Assembly (NCBI GenBank): GCA_025980335.1
Contig: JAICXO010000008.1
Coordinates: 1-37,025, forward strand
Direction: 5' to 3'
Source of the DNA: Sphingomonas sp.
GTDB taxonomy: Bacteria; Pseudomonadota; Alphaproteobacteria; Sphingomonadales; Sphingomonadaceae
Length of the DNA: 37,025 nucleotides
The position numbers and the translations under genes were made by a program. This document shows positions 17,046-25,848 of the stretch, in pieces (position 1 is the first letter of the stretch; each line of letters opens with the position of its first letter). Below the pieces are notes generated by a model. That model was not told the origin of the DNA. It searched no databases and worked only from the letters and a program-made list of their open reading frames with translations.

Positions 17046-19424
17046 TCAACCGGTGACCGTCAGCTTCGCGCTCTTGAGGTCGACCGAGTTCGGCCCGGCG
17101 TAGATGGTGAACGTGCCGGGCTCGACGACATGCCTCATCTCCGGGTTCCACAGCGCGAGATCGTCGGGCGTCAGCTCGAACGTGATGGTGCGCTTCTCGC
17201 CAGGCTGAAGGCTCACCCGCTCGAACCGCTTGAGCGCGGTCACCGGCCGCGTGACCGACGCCTCGTCGTCGTGGACGTAAAGCTGGACCACCTCGTCCCC
17301 CGCGCGCTTGCCGGTGTTCGCGACGTCGACTGCGATTCGCGCCGGCTGGTTGGCGGCGATCGACGGCGTCAGCACCCGCGGCGCTGAAATATCGAAGGTC
17401 GTGTAGCTGAGGCCGTAGCCGAACGGATACAGCGGCTGGGTCGTGCCGAACAGATAGCCGCGTCGCGCGGTCGGCTTGTGGTCGTAGAAGACCGGCAGCT
17501 GCCCGACCGAGCGCGGGATCGTCACCGGCAGCTTCCCGCCGGGGTTCACCTTCCCGAACAGCACGTCGGCGACTGCATGCCCGGTCTCCTGCCCGAGGTA
17601 CCAGCCTTCGAGCAAAGCCGGCGCATGCTCCGCGAGGTAGTTCACGGACAGCGGCCGCCCATTGAGCAGGATGACGACGGTGGGCTTGTGAAGCGCGAAG
17701 ATCGCCTTGGCGAAATCCTCCTGCTGGCCGACGAGGTCGAGCGACGAGCGATCGCCCAGATGCGTTTCGGCCCACGCCTCGCGGCTGGTCTGCTCGTTGC
17801 CGCCGAGCACCATCACGATCACGTCCGCCTTCCTGGCGGTCCGCACCGCGGCGGCGATCAGCTTCCTGTTGACCGACGCGGGCACGAGCTTCACGTCGTC
17901 GCACGACCAGCAACCGCTTTCGGTGATGCGCACGCCCTCGCTGTAATCGACTGTGAACTTGCCGCGGCCGGCGTCCTGCAATCCTTCGAGCACGCTGACG
18001 ACGTGCTTGGGAAGGTCGCTGTAGCCGCCGATCGGCGTGTTTCTGGCGTGCGTCCCAAGCACGGCGACGCGCTTGATCTTCGCCGGATTGAGCGGAAGCA
18101 GGCCGTTGTCGTTCTTCAGCAGGATGATGGCCTTGTCGGCCGCGTCGCGCGCCAAGGCGATTGCATCCGGCGTCGCCGTCTTCGCTTCGGCCGTCGCAGG
18201 GTCGGGATATGGGTTCTCGAACAGTCCCGCTTCGAATTTGAGCCTCAGCACCCGGCGGACCGCCCGGTCGACCAGCGCCATCGGCACGCGTCCGTCGCGC
18301 ACGAGCTCGGGCAAGTGGACGAAGGCTTCGGGGTCGGGAGTCTCGATGTCGACGCCCGACTTGATCGCGCGCTCGGCGGCATCGGCGACATTGTCGTAGA
18401 GGTGGTGGCGCGTGACCAGCTCGCGGATGCCGTAATAATCGCTGACCACCGCGCCTTTGAAACCCCATTCTCCGCGGAGCACGTCCTTCAGGAGCCAGCT
18501 GTTCGCGTGGCTCGGGATGCCGTCAATTTCGTTGTACGATGCCATGACCGAGCGGATCGGATAGGTCTTCACTGCGGCCTCAAACGGCGGGAAGAAGATT
18601 TCGCGAAGCTCGCGCTCGCCGATGTGTGCGGGACCGACATTGGTGCCGCCCTCGGGCCAGCCGTGGCCGGTGAAATGCTTGAGCGTGACGAACACCTTGT
18701 CGGACGGAAGCGGCAGCGTCGGTCCCTGGAATCCCTGGACCGCCGCCAAACCCATTTGCGTGACGAGATACGGGTCCTCGCCGTAGGTCTCCTCGATCCG
18801 CCCCCAGCGCGGGTCGCGGGCGACGTCGACCACCGGCGCAAGCACAAGCGTCGCGCCGCGCGCTCGCGCTTCGCGAGCAGCGACCGCGAACACGCGGGCG
18901 ACGACATCGGGATCCCAGGTGCTCGCGAGCGCAATCGCCTGCGGGAAGCTGGTCGCGCCGCGCGCGACATAGCCGTGAAGCGATTCCTCATGCATCAGGA
19001 TCGGGATTCCGAGACGGGTATGCTCGACTGCCCAGTGCTGGGCGGCATTGACGAACTCGGCGGTATCGCGCGGATCGCGGTTGACCGTCTCCCCGGAAGC
19101 GCCAGCGGCGCCATTCGATTGCGTCACGCCCCGGTAATCCGACGGTCGCGCAAGGCCGCCGATCCCATTCGGGAAGTTCTTCGACGCGAGCTCGGCCGAG
19201 AAGGTCCGATCGGCGGTCTCGAGCTTCGCCTTCTCTTCCCAGATCGTCTCCAGCTGCGCGACCTTCTCGTCGAGAGTCATGCGCGCGAGAAGATCGTCGA
19301 CGCGCTTCTCCACTGGTTGACGGGGATCCTTGTAAATCGGCATCTGCAGCTCCGCCGAACGCGCATGAGCGGCCGTCAGCCCGGTGGCAATGGCCGCGGC
19401 CACGATCAAATAGGTGAAGCGCAC
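17046..19424 (-). CDS. GH3 beta-xylosidase / beta-glucosidase, exported
   Basis: This retaining exo-glycosidase of 792 residues is probably active on xylo-oligosaccharides in the periplasm. A signal peptide covers about residues 1-22. The N-terminal barrel has MHEESLHGY, typical of GH3 enzymes near the xylosidases, LKHFTGHG, and the nucleophile D329 in VVSDYYG. The second alpha/beta domain and a fibronectin-like C-terminal domain (about 690-792) follow. The start is a GTG with AGGAG five bases before it. The gene diverges from the LacI regulator gene, with an operator-like site 22 bases before its start. Substrate preference is inferred from context and motif style only. Confidence 0.92.
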   Translation of the reverse strand: MRFTYLIVAAAIATGLTAAHARSAELQMPIYKDPRQPVEKRVDDLLARMTLDEKVAQLETIWEEKAKLETADRTFSAELASKNFPNGIGGLARPSDYRGVTQSNGAAGASGETVNRDPRDTAEFVNAAQHWAVEHTRLGIPILMHEESLHGYVARGATSFPQAIALASTWDPDVVARVFAVAAREARARGATLVLAPVVDVARDPRWGRIEETYGEDPYLVTQMGLAAVQGFQGPTLPLPSDKVFVTLKHFTGHGWPEGGTNVGPAHIGERELREIFFPPFEAAVKTYPIRSVMASYNEIDGIPSHANSWLLKDVLRGEWGFKGAVVSDYYGIRELVTRHHLYDNVADAAERAIKSGVDIETPDPEAFVHLPELVRDGRVPMALVDRAVRRVLRLKFEAGLFENPYPDPATAEAKTATPDAIALARDAADKAIILLKNDNGLLPLNPAKIKRVAVLGTHARNTPIGGYSDLPKHVVSVLEGLQDAGRGKFTVDYSEGVRITESGCWSCDDVKLVPASVNRKLIAAAVRTARKADVIVMVLGGNEQTSREAWAETHLGDRSSLDLVGQQEDFAKAIFALHKPTVVILLNGRPLSVNYLAEHAPALLEGWYLGQETGHAVADVLFGKVNPGGKLPVTIPRSVGQLPVFYDHKPTARRGYLFGTTQPLYPFGYGLSYTTFDISAPRVLTPSIAANQPARIAVDVANTGKRAGDEVVQLYVHDDEASVTRPVTALKRFERVSLQPGEKRTITFELTPDDLALWNPEMRHVVEPGTFTIYAGPNSVDLKSAKLTVTG

Positions 19425-19446
19425 GCTCCTGCTCCGCTGCAGAAAA

Positions 19447-19460
19447 TGGTAGCGCTAACG
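19447..19460. promoter_or_regulatory. LacI-family operator-like site 2 (GH3 / lacI-type gene)
   Basis: TGGTAGCGCTAACG matches the perfect sites at 12 of 14 positions, with a clean left half and a weaker right half. It lies 22 bases before the GH3 start and 76 before the regulator start, so it could serve the GH3 gene and autoregulation. Confidence 0.6.
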
Positions 19461-19536
19461 TAGCTTGGCGGCGCAGGCCGTCAACGCGTCCGATTGCATT
19501 GCAACAGCGGCTCACCTAGCAACGCGCGGGGACGAT

Positions 19537-20628
19537 ATGGCAAAGCCGAGCCGGCGCAGACGTGGAGTGACGACAATCGAGGACGTCGCGCGCGCGGCGG
19601 GCGTCTCGGCGATGACCGTCTCTCGCGTGATCAATCACGGCAAGAACGTGCGCGATTCGACGCGAGCCTCGGTGCTAGAAGCGATCGAGCAGCTAAACTA
19701 TTCGCCGAACACCGCGGCTCGAAGCCTGGCGGCGGGGCAGGCGACGCACATCGGCCTGCTTTATGCCAACCCGAGTGCCGGCTATCTCGCGCAGTTCCTG
19801 ATCGGTGCGCTCCACGCGGCGCGAAGCGCCGGGGTTCACCTCGTGATAGAGTCGTGCGAATCCGAGGATGCGGACGAGCAGGCGGAGGTCACGCGTCGGT
19901 TCGCGACGAGCGATGTCGAAGGCGTGATCCTCCCGCCGCCGCTTTCGGAATCGCAGCCTATCATGGCCGAGCTCGATTCGATGGGCATCCCGGTGGTGAC
20001 GGTGGCAATGGGCGCGCCACAGGCCGACAGCCTCAACGTGCGGATCGACGACCGCGCGGCGGCGAACGAGATGACTCGCTATCTGCTCGACCTCGGGCAT
20101 CGCAACATCGGCTTCATCAAGGGCCACCCGAACCACGTCGCCAGCCGCGATCGTCACCAGGGCTTCTGCGACGCGCTGACCGAAGCGGGAATGGATGCCG
20201 ATCGCGCGCCGGTGGAGCAGGGCTATTTCAGCTACCGATCCGGGCTCATCGCCGGAGAGCGCTTGCTCGGGCGTGCCGATCGGCCGACGGCGATCTTCGC
20301 GAGCAACGACGACATGGCCGCGGCCACAATCAGCATTGCGCATCGCATGGGCCTCAACGTGCCCGACGATGTCAGCATCGTCGGCTTCGACGATACCGCA
20401 CTTGCGACCAGCGTTTGGCCCGAGCTGACGACGGTCAAGCAACCGATTTCCTCGATGGCAGAAGCCGCGCTCGAGCTGCTGATTGCGGACCTTCGGACAC
20501 ATTCGCCGGGTGCTCCGCGCAAGTTCACCGAGCGGGTGCTGAGCCATGCAATGATGATCCGCGAATCTTCGGATTCGCCGCCCGGCGCACGGAAGACGAA
20601 GAAGACGAAAACGGTGCACAGAGCTTAG
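19537..20628 (+). CDS. LacI/GalR-family transcriptional regulator, probable xylan/xylose repressor
   Basis: The 363-residue protein has a LacI helix-turn-helix at about 12-33 (TTIEDVARAAGVSAMTVSRV), with A25 and M26 at the base-reading positions. The hinge-helix motif RSLAAG contains L64, the leucine that in LacI/PurR wedges into a central CG step. A periplasmic-binding-like effector domain fills about 70-340 (FASNDDMAAA, VSIVGFDDT). I chose the ATG at 19537, just before the HTH, over upstream in-frame codons that would run back over the operator region. The five palindromes with a central GCGC core in this window surround this gene, so it is the best candidate to bind them. The effector (xylose, a xylo-oligosaccharide or xylonate) cannot be told. 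Confidence 0.93.
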   Translation: MAKPSRRRRGVTTIEDVARAAGVSAMTVSRVINHGKNVRDSTRASVLEAIEQLNYSPNTAARSLAAGQATHIGLLYANPSAGYLAQFLIGALHAARSAGVHLVIESCESEDADEQAEVTRRFATSDVEGVILPPPLSESQPIMAELDSMGIPVVTVAMGAPQADSLNVRIDDRAAANEMTRYLLDLGHRNIGFIKGHPNHVASRDRHQGFCDALTEAGMDADRAPVEQGYFSYRSGLIAGERLLGRADRPTAIFASNDDMAAATISIAHRMGLNVPDDVSIVGFDDTALATSVWPELTTVKQPISSMAEAALELLIADLRTHSPGAPRKFTERVLSHAMMIRESSDSPPGARKTKKTKTVHRA

Positions 20629-20651
20629 CCGATTGCGCTGCGACAATTCTG

Positions 20652-20665
20652 TGTTACCGCTAACA
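20652..20665. promoter_or_regulatory. LacI-family operator-like site 3 (sugar symporter)
   Basis: TGTTACCGCTAACA is a near-palindrome with one central mismatch, and fits the same consensus (TGnTAGCGCTAnCA) except for a C in place of G at position 6. It lies 23 bases before the symporter start. Confidence 0.55.
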
Positions 20666-20688
20666 GCCGAGGGCTTCGGGAGAGGGAC

Positions 20689-22128
20689 ATGACGGAAGCA
20701 AGTCCGCAGCGGGCGAACATGGGCTTCATTGGCGCGATCGTCGCCGTAGCGACGATCGGCGGGTTCCTGTTCGGCTACGACAGCGGCGCCGTGAACGGCA
20801 CCCAGGAAGGGCTCAAGCACGCATTCGGGCTGGTCGACGGCAGCTGGTCCCCGACCAACGGACTTGGCTTCACCGTCGCCTCACTGCTGATCGGCTGCTT
20901 CATCGGTGCATTCTTCGCCGGGCGTCTCGCCGATCTGATGGGCCGCCGCAACACCATGATCCTCGCCGCCGCGCTGTTCCTCGGCGGCGCGCTGGTGCAA
21001 GGCATCGCCGGGGCCCAGATCGTCTTCGTGCTCGCCAGGATCTGCGGCGGCATGGCGGTCGGCGCGGCGAGCGTGCTTTCGCCCGCCTACATCTCCGAGA
21101 TCGCGCCAGCGAACATTCGCGGCCGGCTGACGACCGTGCAGCAGATCATGATCATCACCGGCCTGACCGCCGCATTCGTCGTCAACTATTTCCTCGCCCA
21201 GGGCGCGGGCGTCTCGACAGCGACCTTCTGGTTTGGCCTGGAAGCATGGCGATGGATGTTCCTGATGCAGGCCATCCCCGCGGCGATCTTCCTCGTCGCT
21301 TTGTTCATGATCCCGGAGAGTCCGCGCTATCTCGTGTCCAAAGGCCGCGAGGACCAGGCTGTCACGGTCCTGACCAGCCTGTTCGGCGGTGAGGCCGCAA
21401 TCCCGAAGTTCGAGGAAATCCGCGCGACCTTCGCATCCGACCACCGGCCGCGGCTTTCCGACGTACTCGCCAGGGCGGGTGGGCGCGGATTTCTCGGCAT
21501 CCGCTACATCGTCTGGGTCGGGATCATTATTGCGGTGTTCCAGCAGCTCGTCGGAATCAATGTCATCTTCTATTATGGCGCGACGCTGTGGAAGCTGGCG
21601 GGCTTTTCGGAACAGCAGTCACTGCTGATCAACATCGTATCGGGCGCAGTCTCGATCGCCGCCTGCTTCATCACTATTGCCGTGATCGACAGGATCGGGC
21701 GCAAGCCGTTGCTGCTGATCGGCTCCGCCGGGATGGCCGTGACCTTGTTCGTGATGGTCTATGCGTTCAGCCACGGCTCGCTCGATCCGAAGGGCAACCT
21801 GGTCCTCTCCGAGAATCTGGGTACCGTCGCGGTCGTTGCCGCCAACCTTTACGTCATCTTCTTCAACGTCAGCTGGGGACCGGTGATGTGGGTCATGCTC
21901 GGCGAGATGTTCCCCAACCAGATCCGCGGCTCGGCGCTTGCGGTCTCCGGCTTCTTCCAATGGTTCGCCAATTTCATGATCTCATTCACCTTCCCGATCA
22001 TGGCCGCGGGCTGGGGCTTGTCGGCGAGCTACACCTTCTACGGCGTATGCGCGGTAATCAGCTTCTTCCTCGTCGCGTGGCTGGTCCACGAAACCCGCGG
22101 CAAGGAGCTGGAGCAGATGGAGGGGTGA
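20689..22128 (+). CDS. MFS sugar/H+ symporter, XylE-like
   Basis: This 479-residue inner-membrane transporter of the sugar-porter family is predicted to import a monosaccharide, most likely xylose from its neighbours. Twelve hydrophobic segments can be traced. Family motifs are FLFGYDSGAVNG at the first helix, GRLADLMGRR between helices 2 and 3, PESPRYLV after helix 6, QQLVGIN in helix 7, DRIGRKP between helices 8 and 9, and ETRGKELEQ at the end. The start has a purine-rich GGGAGAGGG seven bases upstream. A LacI-type site precedes the gene. Downstream, after a 133-base gap filled by a repeat, comes xylD on the same strand, so the two may share a transcript. Glucose transport is the alternative. 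Confidence 0.9.
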   Translation: MTEASPQRANMGFIGAIVAVATIGGFLFGYDSGAVNGTQEGLKHAFGLVDGSWSPTNGLGFTVASLLIGCFIGAFFAGRLADLMGRRNTMILAAALFLGGALVQGIAGAQIVFVLARICGGMAVGAASVLSPAYISEIAPANIRGRLTTVQQIMIITGLTAAFVVNYFLAQGAGVSTATFWFGLEAWRWMFLMQAIPAAIFLVALFMIPESPRYLVSKGREDQAVTVLTSLFGGEAAIPKFEEIRATFASDHRPRLSDVLARAGGRGFLGIRYIVWVGIIIAVFQQLVGINVIFYYGATLWKLAGFSEQQSLLINIVSGAVSIAACFITIAVIDRIGRKPLLLIGSAGMAVTLFVMVYAFSHGSLDPKGNLVLSENLGTVAVVAANLYVIFFNVSWGPVMWVMLGEMFPNQIRGSALAVSGFFQWFANFMISFTFPIMAAGWGLSASYTFYGVCAVISFFLVAWLVHETRGKELEQMEG

Positions 22129-22135
22129 GCAATCT

Positions 22136-22257
22136 CCTCCCCTCGATTTCGAGGGGAGGGGGACCGCACGAAGTGCGGTGGAGGGGCCTTCGTTCAACTA
22201 GGAAGACCCCTCCACCAGCTTCGCTGGTCCCCCTCCCCGGCAAATGCCGGGGAGGAG
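22136..22257. repeat. composite GC-rich palindromic repeat
   Basis: Four hairpins stand in a row: 11-base arms at 22136-22159 (loop TT), seven-base arms at 22163-22179 (loop GAA), six-base arms at 22214-22228 (loop TTC) and 11-base arms at 22232-22255 (loop AA). In addition, GGTGGAGGGG (22177-22186) pairs perfectly with CCCCTCCACC (22207-22216), so the whole element is roughly symmetric. From memory such elements are dispersed between genes of sphingomonads. Its right arm ends in GGGGAGGAG, which serves as the xylD ribosome-binding site. Confidence 0.8.
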
Positions 22258-22261
22258 ATCG

Positions 22262-24040
22262 ATGACCCGCACGCCCGCCCGCCCGTTCCGCTCGCGCGAG
22301 TGGTTCGACGCTCCCGGGCGGCCGGACATGGCCGCGCTCTACCTCGAGCGGTACATGAACGACGCGTTCACGCGTGAGGAGCTGCGCTCGGGAAAGCCGA
22401 TCATCGGCATCTCGCAATCCGGCTCGGACCTCGTCCCGTGCAACCGAATCCACATCAAGCTGATGGAGCGGATCAAGGCCGGCATCCGCGACGCGGGCGG
22501 AATTCCGATGGAATTTCCGATGCACCCGATCTTCGAGAATTGCCGCCGGCCGACCGCGGCGCTCGACCGCAACCTCGCGTATCTCGGCCTCGTCGAGATC
22601 CTCAACGGCTATCCGATCGACGCCGTGGTGCTGACCACCGGCTGTGACAAGACCACGCCGGCCTCGATCATGGCCGCGGCGACGGTCGACATTCCCGCCA
22701 TCACGCTCAACGGCGGGCCGATGCTCGACGGCTGGCACGAGGGCGAGTTGGTCGGGTCGGGCACCGTCATCTGGCGCTCGCGGCGGCTGCTCGGGGCCGA
22801 CGAGATCGACGAGGAAGAGTTCATCCGCCGGGCGAGCGATTCCGCGCCGTCACTTGGGCATTGCAACACGATGGGCACTGCCTCGACGATGAACTCGGTC
22901 AGCGAGGCGCTCGGCATGTCGCTGCCTGGGCAGGCGATGATCCCGGCGCCATACCGCGAGCGGGCGCACATGGCGTACGAAACCGGCAAGCGGATCGTCG
23001 ACATGGCGTATGAGGACCTGCGCCCATCGAAGATTCTGACGCGCGAGGCGCTGCTGAACGCGATTGTCGTCAACGCGGCGATCGGCGGCTCGACCAACGC
23101 CCAGCCGCACATCGTCGCGATTGCGCGCCACGCAGGCGTGGAGATCACCCCCAAGGACTGGATAGAGTACGGCTACGACGTGCCGCTGCTCGTCAACATG
23201 CAGCCGGCGGGCAAATATCTGAGCGAACGGTTCCACCGCGCGGGTGGGGTGCCGGCGGTGATGTCGGAGCTGCTGCGCGCGGGCAGGCTGGACGGATCGG
23301 CGCTGACCTGCACAGGTCGCACCCAGGCGGAAAACCTCGAGGGACGCGAAGCAACCGATCGCGACGTGATCTTCCCTTATTCCGCGCCGCTCAAGGAAGC
23401 GGCGGGCTTTCTGGTGCTCAGCGGAAACCTGTTCGACTTCGCGATCATGAAGACCAGCGTGATCGGCGACGAGTTCCGCGCACGCTATCTTTCCCGACCG
23501 GGGCACGAAGGCGTGTTCGAGGGCCGCGCAATCGTGTTCGACGGCTCGAGCGATTACCACCACCGGATCAACGATCCGTCGCTCGACATCGGCGAGAATT
23601 GCATCCTCGTGATCCGCGGCGCGGGCGTGCTCGGCTGGCCCGGCTCCGCCGAGGTTGTCAACATGCAGCCGCCCGACGCGCTTCTCCACCGCGGCATCCA
23701 GAGCCTGCCGACGATCGGCGACGGACGACAGTCGGGCACCTCCGACAGCCCGTCGATCCTCAATGCATCGCCCGAAAGCGCCGACGGCGGCGGCCTCGCA
23801 TGGCTGCGCACCGGCGATACAATCCGCATCGACCTCAACGCGCGCACCTGCGACGCGCTCGTCAGCGACGAGGAGATTGCGCGGCGGAAGGCCGAACCCG
23901 CGCCTCCCGTGCCGGAGAGCAACACGCCGTGGGAAGAGCTGTTTCGCGAAAAGACCGGTCAGCTCTCGACCGGCGGAGTGCTCGAGTTCGCGGTCAAATA
24001 TCGCGGCACGTCAAACAAGGTGCCGCGGCACAATCACTGA
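22262..24040 (+). CDS. xylD: D-xylonate dehydratase (IlvD/Edd family)
   Basis: The enzyme removes water from D-xylonate to give 2-keto-3-deoxy-D-xylonate in the Weimberg pathway. The 592-residue protein runs parallel to Caulobacter XylD from RPFRSREWFD to the last residues PRHNH. The iron-sulfur cluster cysteines are C60 in LVPCNRIH, C128 in TTGCDKTTP and C201 in GHCNTMG. I chose the ATG at 22262 because the tract GGGGAGGAG lies five bases before it; that tract is part of a palindromic repeat. It faces xylC across a region with a second repeat. L-arabonate dehydratase activity is possible in this family, but the XylB-type partner favours xylonate. Confidence 0.95.
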   Translation: MTRTPARPFRSREWFDAPGRPDMAALYLERYMNDAFTREELRSGKPIIGISQSGSDLVPCNRIHIKLMERIKAGIRDAGGIPMEFPMHPIFENCRRPTAALDRNLAYLGLVEILNGYPIDAVVLTTGCDKTTPASIMAAATVDIPAITLNGGPMLDGWHEGELVGSGTVIWRSRRLLGADEIDEEEFIRRASDSAPSLGHCNTMGTASTMNSVSEALGMSLPGQAMIPAPYRERAHMAYETGKRIVDMAYEDLRPSKILTREALLNAIVVNAAIGGSTNAQPHIVAIARHAGVEITPKDWIEYGYDVPLLVNMQPAGKYLSERFHRAGGVPAVMSELLRAGRLDGSALTCTGRTQAENLEGREATDRDVIFPYSAPLKEAAGFLVLSGNLFDFAIMKTSVIGDEFRARYLSRPGHEGVFEGRAIVFDGSSDYHHRINDPSLDIGENCILVIRGAGVLGWPGSAEVVNMQPPDALLHRGIQSLPTIGDGRQSGTSDSPSILNASPESADGGGLAWLRTGDTIRIDLNARTCDALVSDEEIARRKAEPAPPVPESNTPWEELFREKTGQLSTGGVLEFAVKYRGTSNKVPRHNH

Positions 24041-24242
24041 GCTCCGGTTGCTGCGAGGAGCGGAGCGACGAAGCAATCCAGCACGACGGTCGCCCGTCGC
24101 CCGGCTCGGCCTCGCCGCTCAGCATGACGGGCCTGTCGCGCTGAATCAGCGGATAACCGCGGAATTGCGGATCAATTGCCGGCGCGGCGGAAGCGGCCGA
24201 CGCAAGTAACGCAGAAAGGATCAGTAGCGCACGAGCGGGCAC
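23994..24242 (-). pseudogene. possible remnant of an exported protein gene downstream of xylC
   Basis: From a GTG at 24242, which overlaps the last 22 bases of xylC, the frame reads a convincing signal peptide (ALLILSALLASAASAAPA) and about 20 more residues. It then runs into a dispersed repeat at about 24131 and ends antisense to the xylD 3' end after 82 codons. I do not recognise the protein. The picture fits the beginning of a fourth gene of the xylX-xylB-xylC operon cut off by repeat insertion or deletion. No good ribosome-binding site is seen, so a chance ORF is possible. Confidence 0.3.
24047..24131. repeat. dispersed intergenic repeat (GAAGCAATCCAG type)
   Basis: The stretch contains GCGAGGAGCGGAGCGACGAA and GAAGCAATCCAG at one end and CTCAGCATGACGG at the other. 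These phrases recur between genes in many alphaproteobacterial genomes, to my knowledge. It occupies most of the gap between the ends of xylD and xylC. The other copies needed to prove it a repeat are not in this window. Confidence 0.5.
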
Positions 24243-25096
24243 GCAACGCCGACGACGCCGGCAGCGAACGCGAACAAATCGCCGATCTGCGGCTGCTTCG
24301 CGATCTGCTCGGGCTTCAGCAATTGTCGCGCGCTGGTCGCGAAAGCGGTGCGGAGGCCACTGCCGCCGAGCGCGAGCTTGGTCACGTTTGCGACCGGAAA
24401 GCGAACTTCTTCGATCAACTCGCCCGAGACTGAATAGCGCCGCGCGCCCCAGCCTCCGTAGAGGCCGATCCAGACGGCGCCGGTGCTGTCGACCGTCGGG
24501 CCGTCTGGGAAACCCGCGCCTTGTTCGATCGTCACGAACGGGCGGCGCTCGCCGAGCCCGCCGTCAGCGCCGATTTCCGCCTTCTCGATCCGCCGCCGGA
24601 ACGTGTCCACCAGATAGAGGGTCTTCCCGTCGGGCGAAATTGCCGGGCCATTGGTGACGACCATTCCGCCGACCCCGGTCGGCCGCACCTCTCCATTCGC
24701 GAAGCAATAGAAAGCGCCGGTCTTCTCCTTCTCCTTGTTGTCCATCGTCCCGAACCACAGGCGCCCTTCGGAGTCGACCACCCCGTCGTTGAGGCGATTG
24801 TCGGGCTTGTCCGCCTCCACTTTCGCGATCAGGTCGAACGCACCGGTCCGCTCGTCGAAATGAAACAAGCCGGACTGGAGCCCGGCAACGAACCCGCCGC
24901 GCTCCGCCGGGAACACGAACCCGACCTGCTCGGGCGCCTTCCAGCTGCCGCGCTCGTCGATTGCCGGATCGTAGCGATGGACCAGCTGCTTCTTGATGTC
25001 GACGAACCACAAGGCGGAATCGCGCTCGACCCAGACCGGCCCTTCGCCGAGTTCGGCCTCGAGCTTCCACACCGCCTTCGGTTCGCTTGCGCTCAT
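24221..25096 (-). CDS. xylC: xylonolactonase, SMP-30/gluconolactonase family
   Basis: The enzyme opens the sugar lactone made by XylB to give the free acid for XylD. It has 291 residues, no signal peptide and the six-bladed propeller fold of the SMP-30 family. The metal ligands are likely E18 in LGEGPVW, N149 in VTNGPAIS and D198 in FPDGPTVD. It begins one base after the xylB stop, so it belongs to the xylX-xylB-xylC operon. The match to Caulobacter XylC is clear in motif order and length (about 290). Arabinolactone could also be hydrolysed; family members are often broad. Confidence 0.92.
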   Translation of the reverse strand: MSASEPKAVWKLEAELGEGPVWVERDSALWFVDIKKQLVHRYDPAIDERGSWKAPEQVGFVFPAERGGFVAGLQSGLFHFDERTGAFDLIAKVEADKPDNRLNDGVVDSEGRLWFGTMDNKEKEKTGAFYCFANGEVRPTGVGGMVVTNGPAISPDGKTLYLVDTFRRRIEKAEIGADGGLGERRPFVTIEQGAGFPDGPTVDSTGAVWIGLYGGWGARRYSVSGELIEEVRFPVANVTKLALGGSGLRTAFATSARQLLKPEQIAKQPQIGDLFAFAAGVVGVACPLVRY

Positions 25097-25097
25097 C

Positions 25098-25844
25098 TCA
25101 TCGCCACCCTGCGTCGACGAAATATTCGTGTCCGGTGATCAGCCGCGCATCGGCCGAAGCGAGGAACATCGTCAAGGCCGCGACGTCCTCGGGCACCAGG
25201 CGCGCCTTGAGGCATTGCGCCGCGACAATCTCCGCCTCGCCCTCGGGCGTGTACCATTGCATCTGCCGCGGAGTCTTCACGTTGCCGGGCACGACGCAGC
25301 AGACGCGGATATTGTCCTTGCCGAGGTCGCGGGCGAGCGCCCGCGTCAGCCCTTCGATCGCGGCCTTGCAGGTCTGGTATAGAACGAGGTCGGGAAGGGC
25401 GAGGTGCCAGCTGATCGACCCCAGGTTGATGACGGCCCCGCCGCCGTTCGAGCGCATGCTCTTCGCCGCCGCCTGCGCGCAGAAGAACTGGTGCTTCAGG
25501 TTCACGTTCAGCCGGTCGTCCCAGTAGTCCTCGGTCACGTCGGCGATGCTGTGGCGGTCGTCGTTCGCCGCATTGTTGACCAGCACGTCGATGGTGCCGA
25601 GATCGCCGATTGCCGCTGTCGTGGCGCCGATATCGCGCAGATCGACGCGGACGAACCGGGCGCCGGTGCGGCCCGCGAGCGCGTGCGACTCTTCGTCGCA
25701 AATGTCGAAGAAGGCGACGTCCGAACCCTGGCGAACGAAGCCCTCGACGATGCCCGCGCCGATCCCCGAACCGCCGCCGGTGACGAGCACCGTCTTCCCG
25801 CGCAGGCTCGGATAGATTGCGCGCCCCTCCTCAACCTTGCTCAA
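25098..25844 (-). CDS. xylB: D-xylose 1-dehydrogenase, SDR family
   Basis: The enzyme oxidises D-xylose with NAD+ to D-xylonolactone. The 248-residue SDR has the nucleotide motif TGGGSGIG (22-29) and the catalytic S143, Y156 and K160 (GSISW, YQTCK). Strings such as NNAANDDRH, VVPGNVKT, QWYTPEGEAEIVAAQCLK and GHEYFVDAGWR match Caulobacter XylB closely. The only standard in-frame start close to the conserved part is a TTG at 25844 with a mediocre GGGGG tract before it. A much better tract, AGGAGGGG (25824-25831), lies inside the reading frame in front of an ATC codon, so the true start is uncertain by nine codons. It is second or third in the minus-strand xylX operon. Confidence 0.95.
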   Translation of the reverse strand: MSKVEEGRAIYPSLRGKTVLVTGGGSGIGAGIVEGFVRQGSDVAFFDICDEESHALAGRTGARFVRVDLRDIGATTAAIGDLGTIDVLVNNAANDDRHSIADVTEDYWDDRLNVNLKHQFFCAQAAAKSMRSNGGGAVINLGSISWHLALPDLVLYQTCKAAIEGLTRALARDLGKDNIRVCCVVPGNVKTPRQMQWYTPEGEAEIVAAQCLKARLVPEDVAALTMFLASADARLITGHEYFVDAGWR

Positions 25845-25848
25845 TAGT

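Noticed and set aside
17478-19463. 661-codon plus-strand ORF opposite the GH3 gene
   Set aside because: It is an antisense shadow; the GH3 frame is complete with nucleophile and all domains.
19494-19504. TTGCATTGCAA before the LacI-family gene as an extra operator
   Set aside because: The near-palindrome is short and differs from the other sites; no second copy was noticed.
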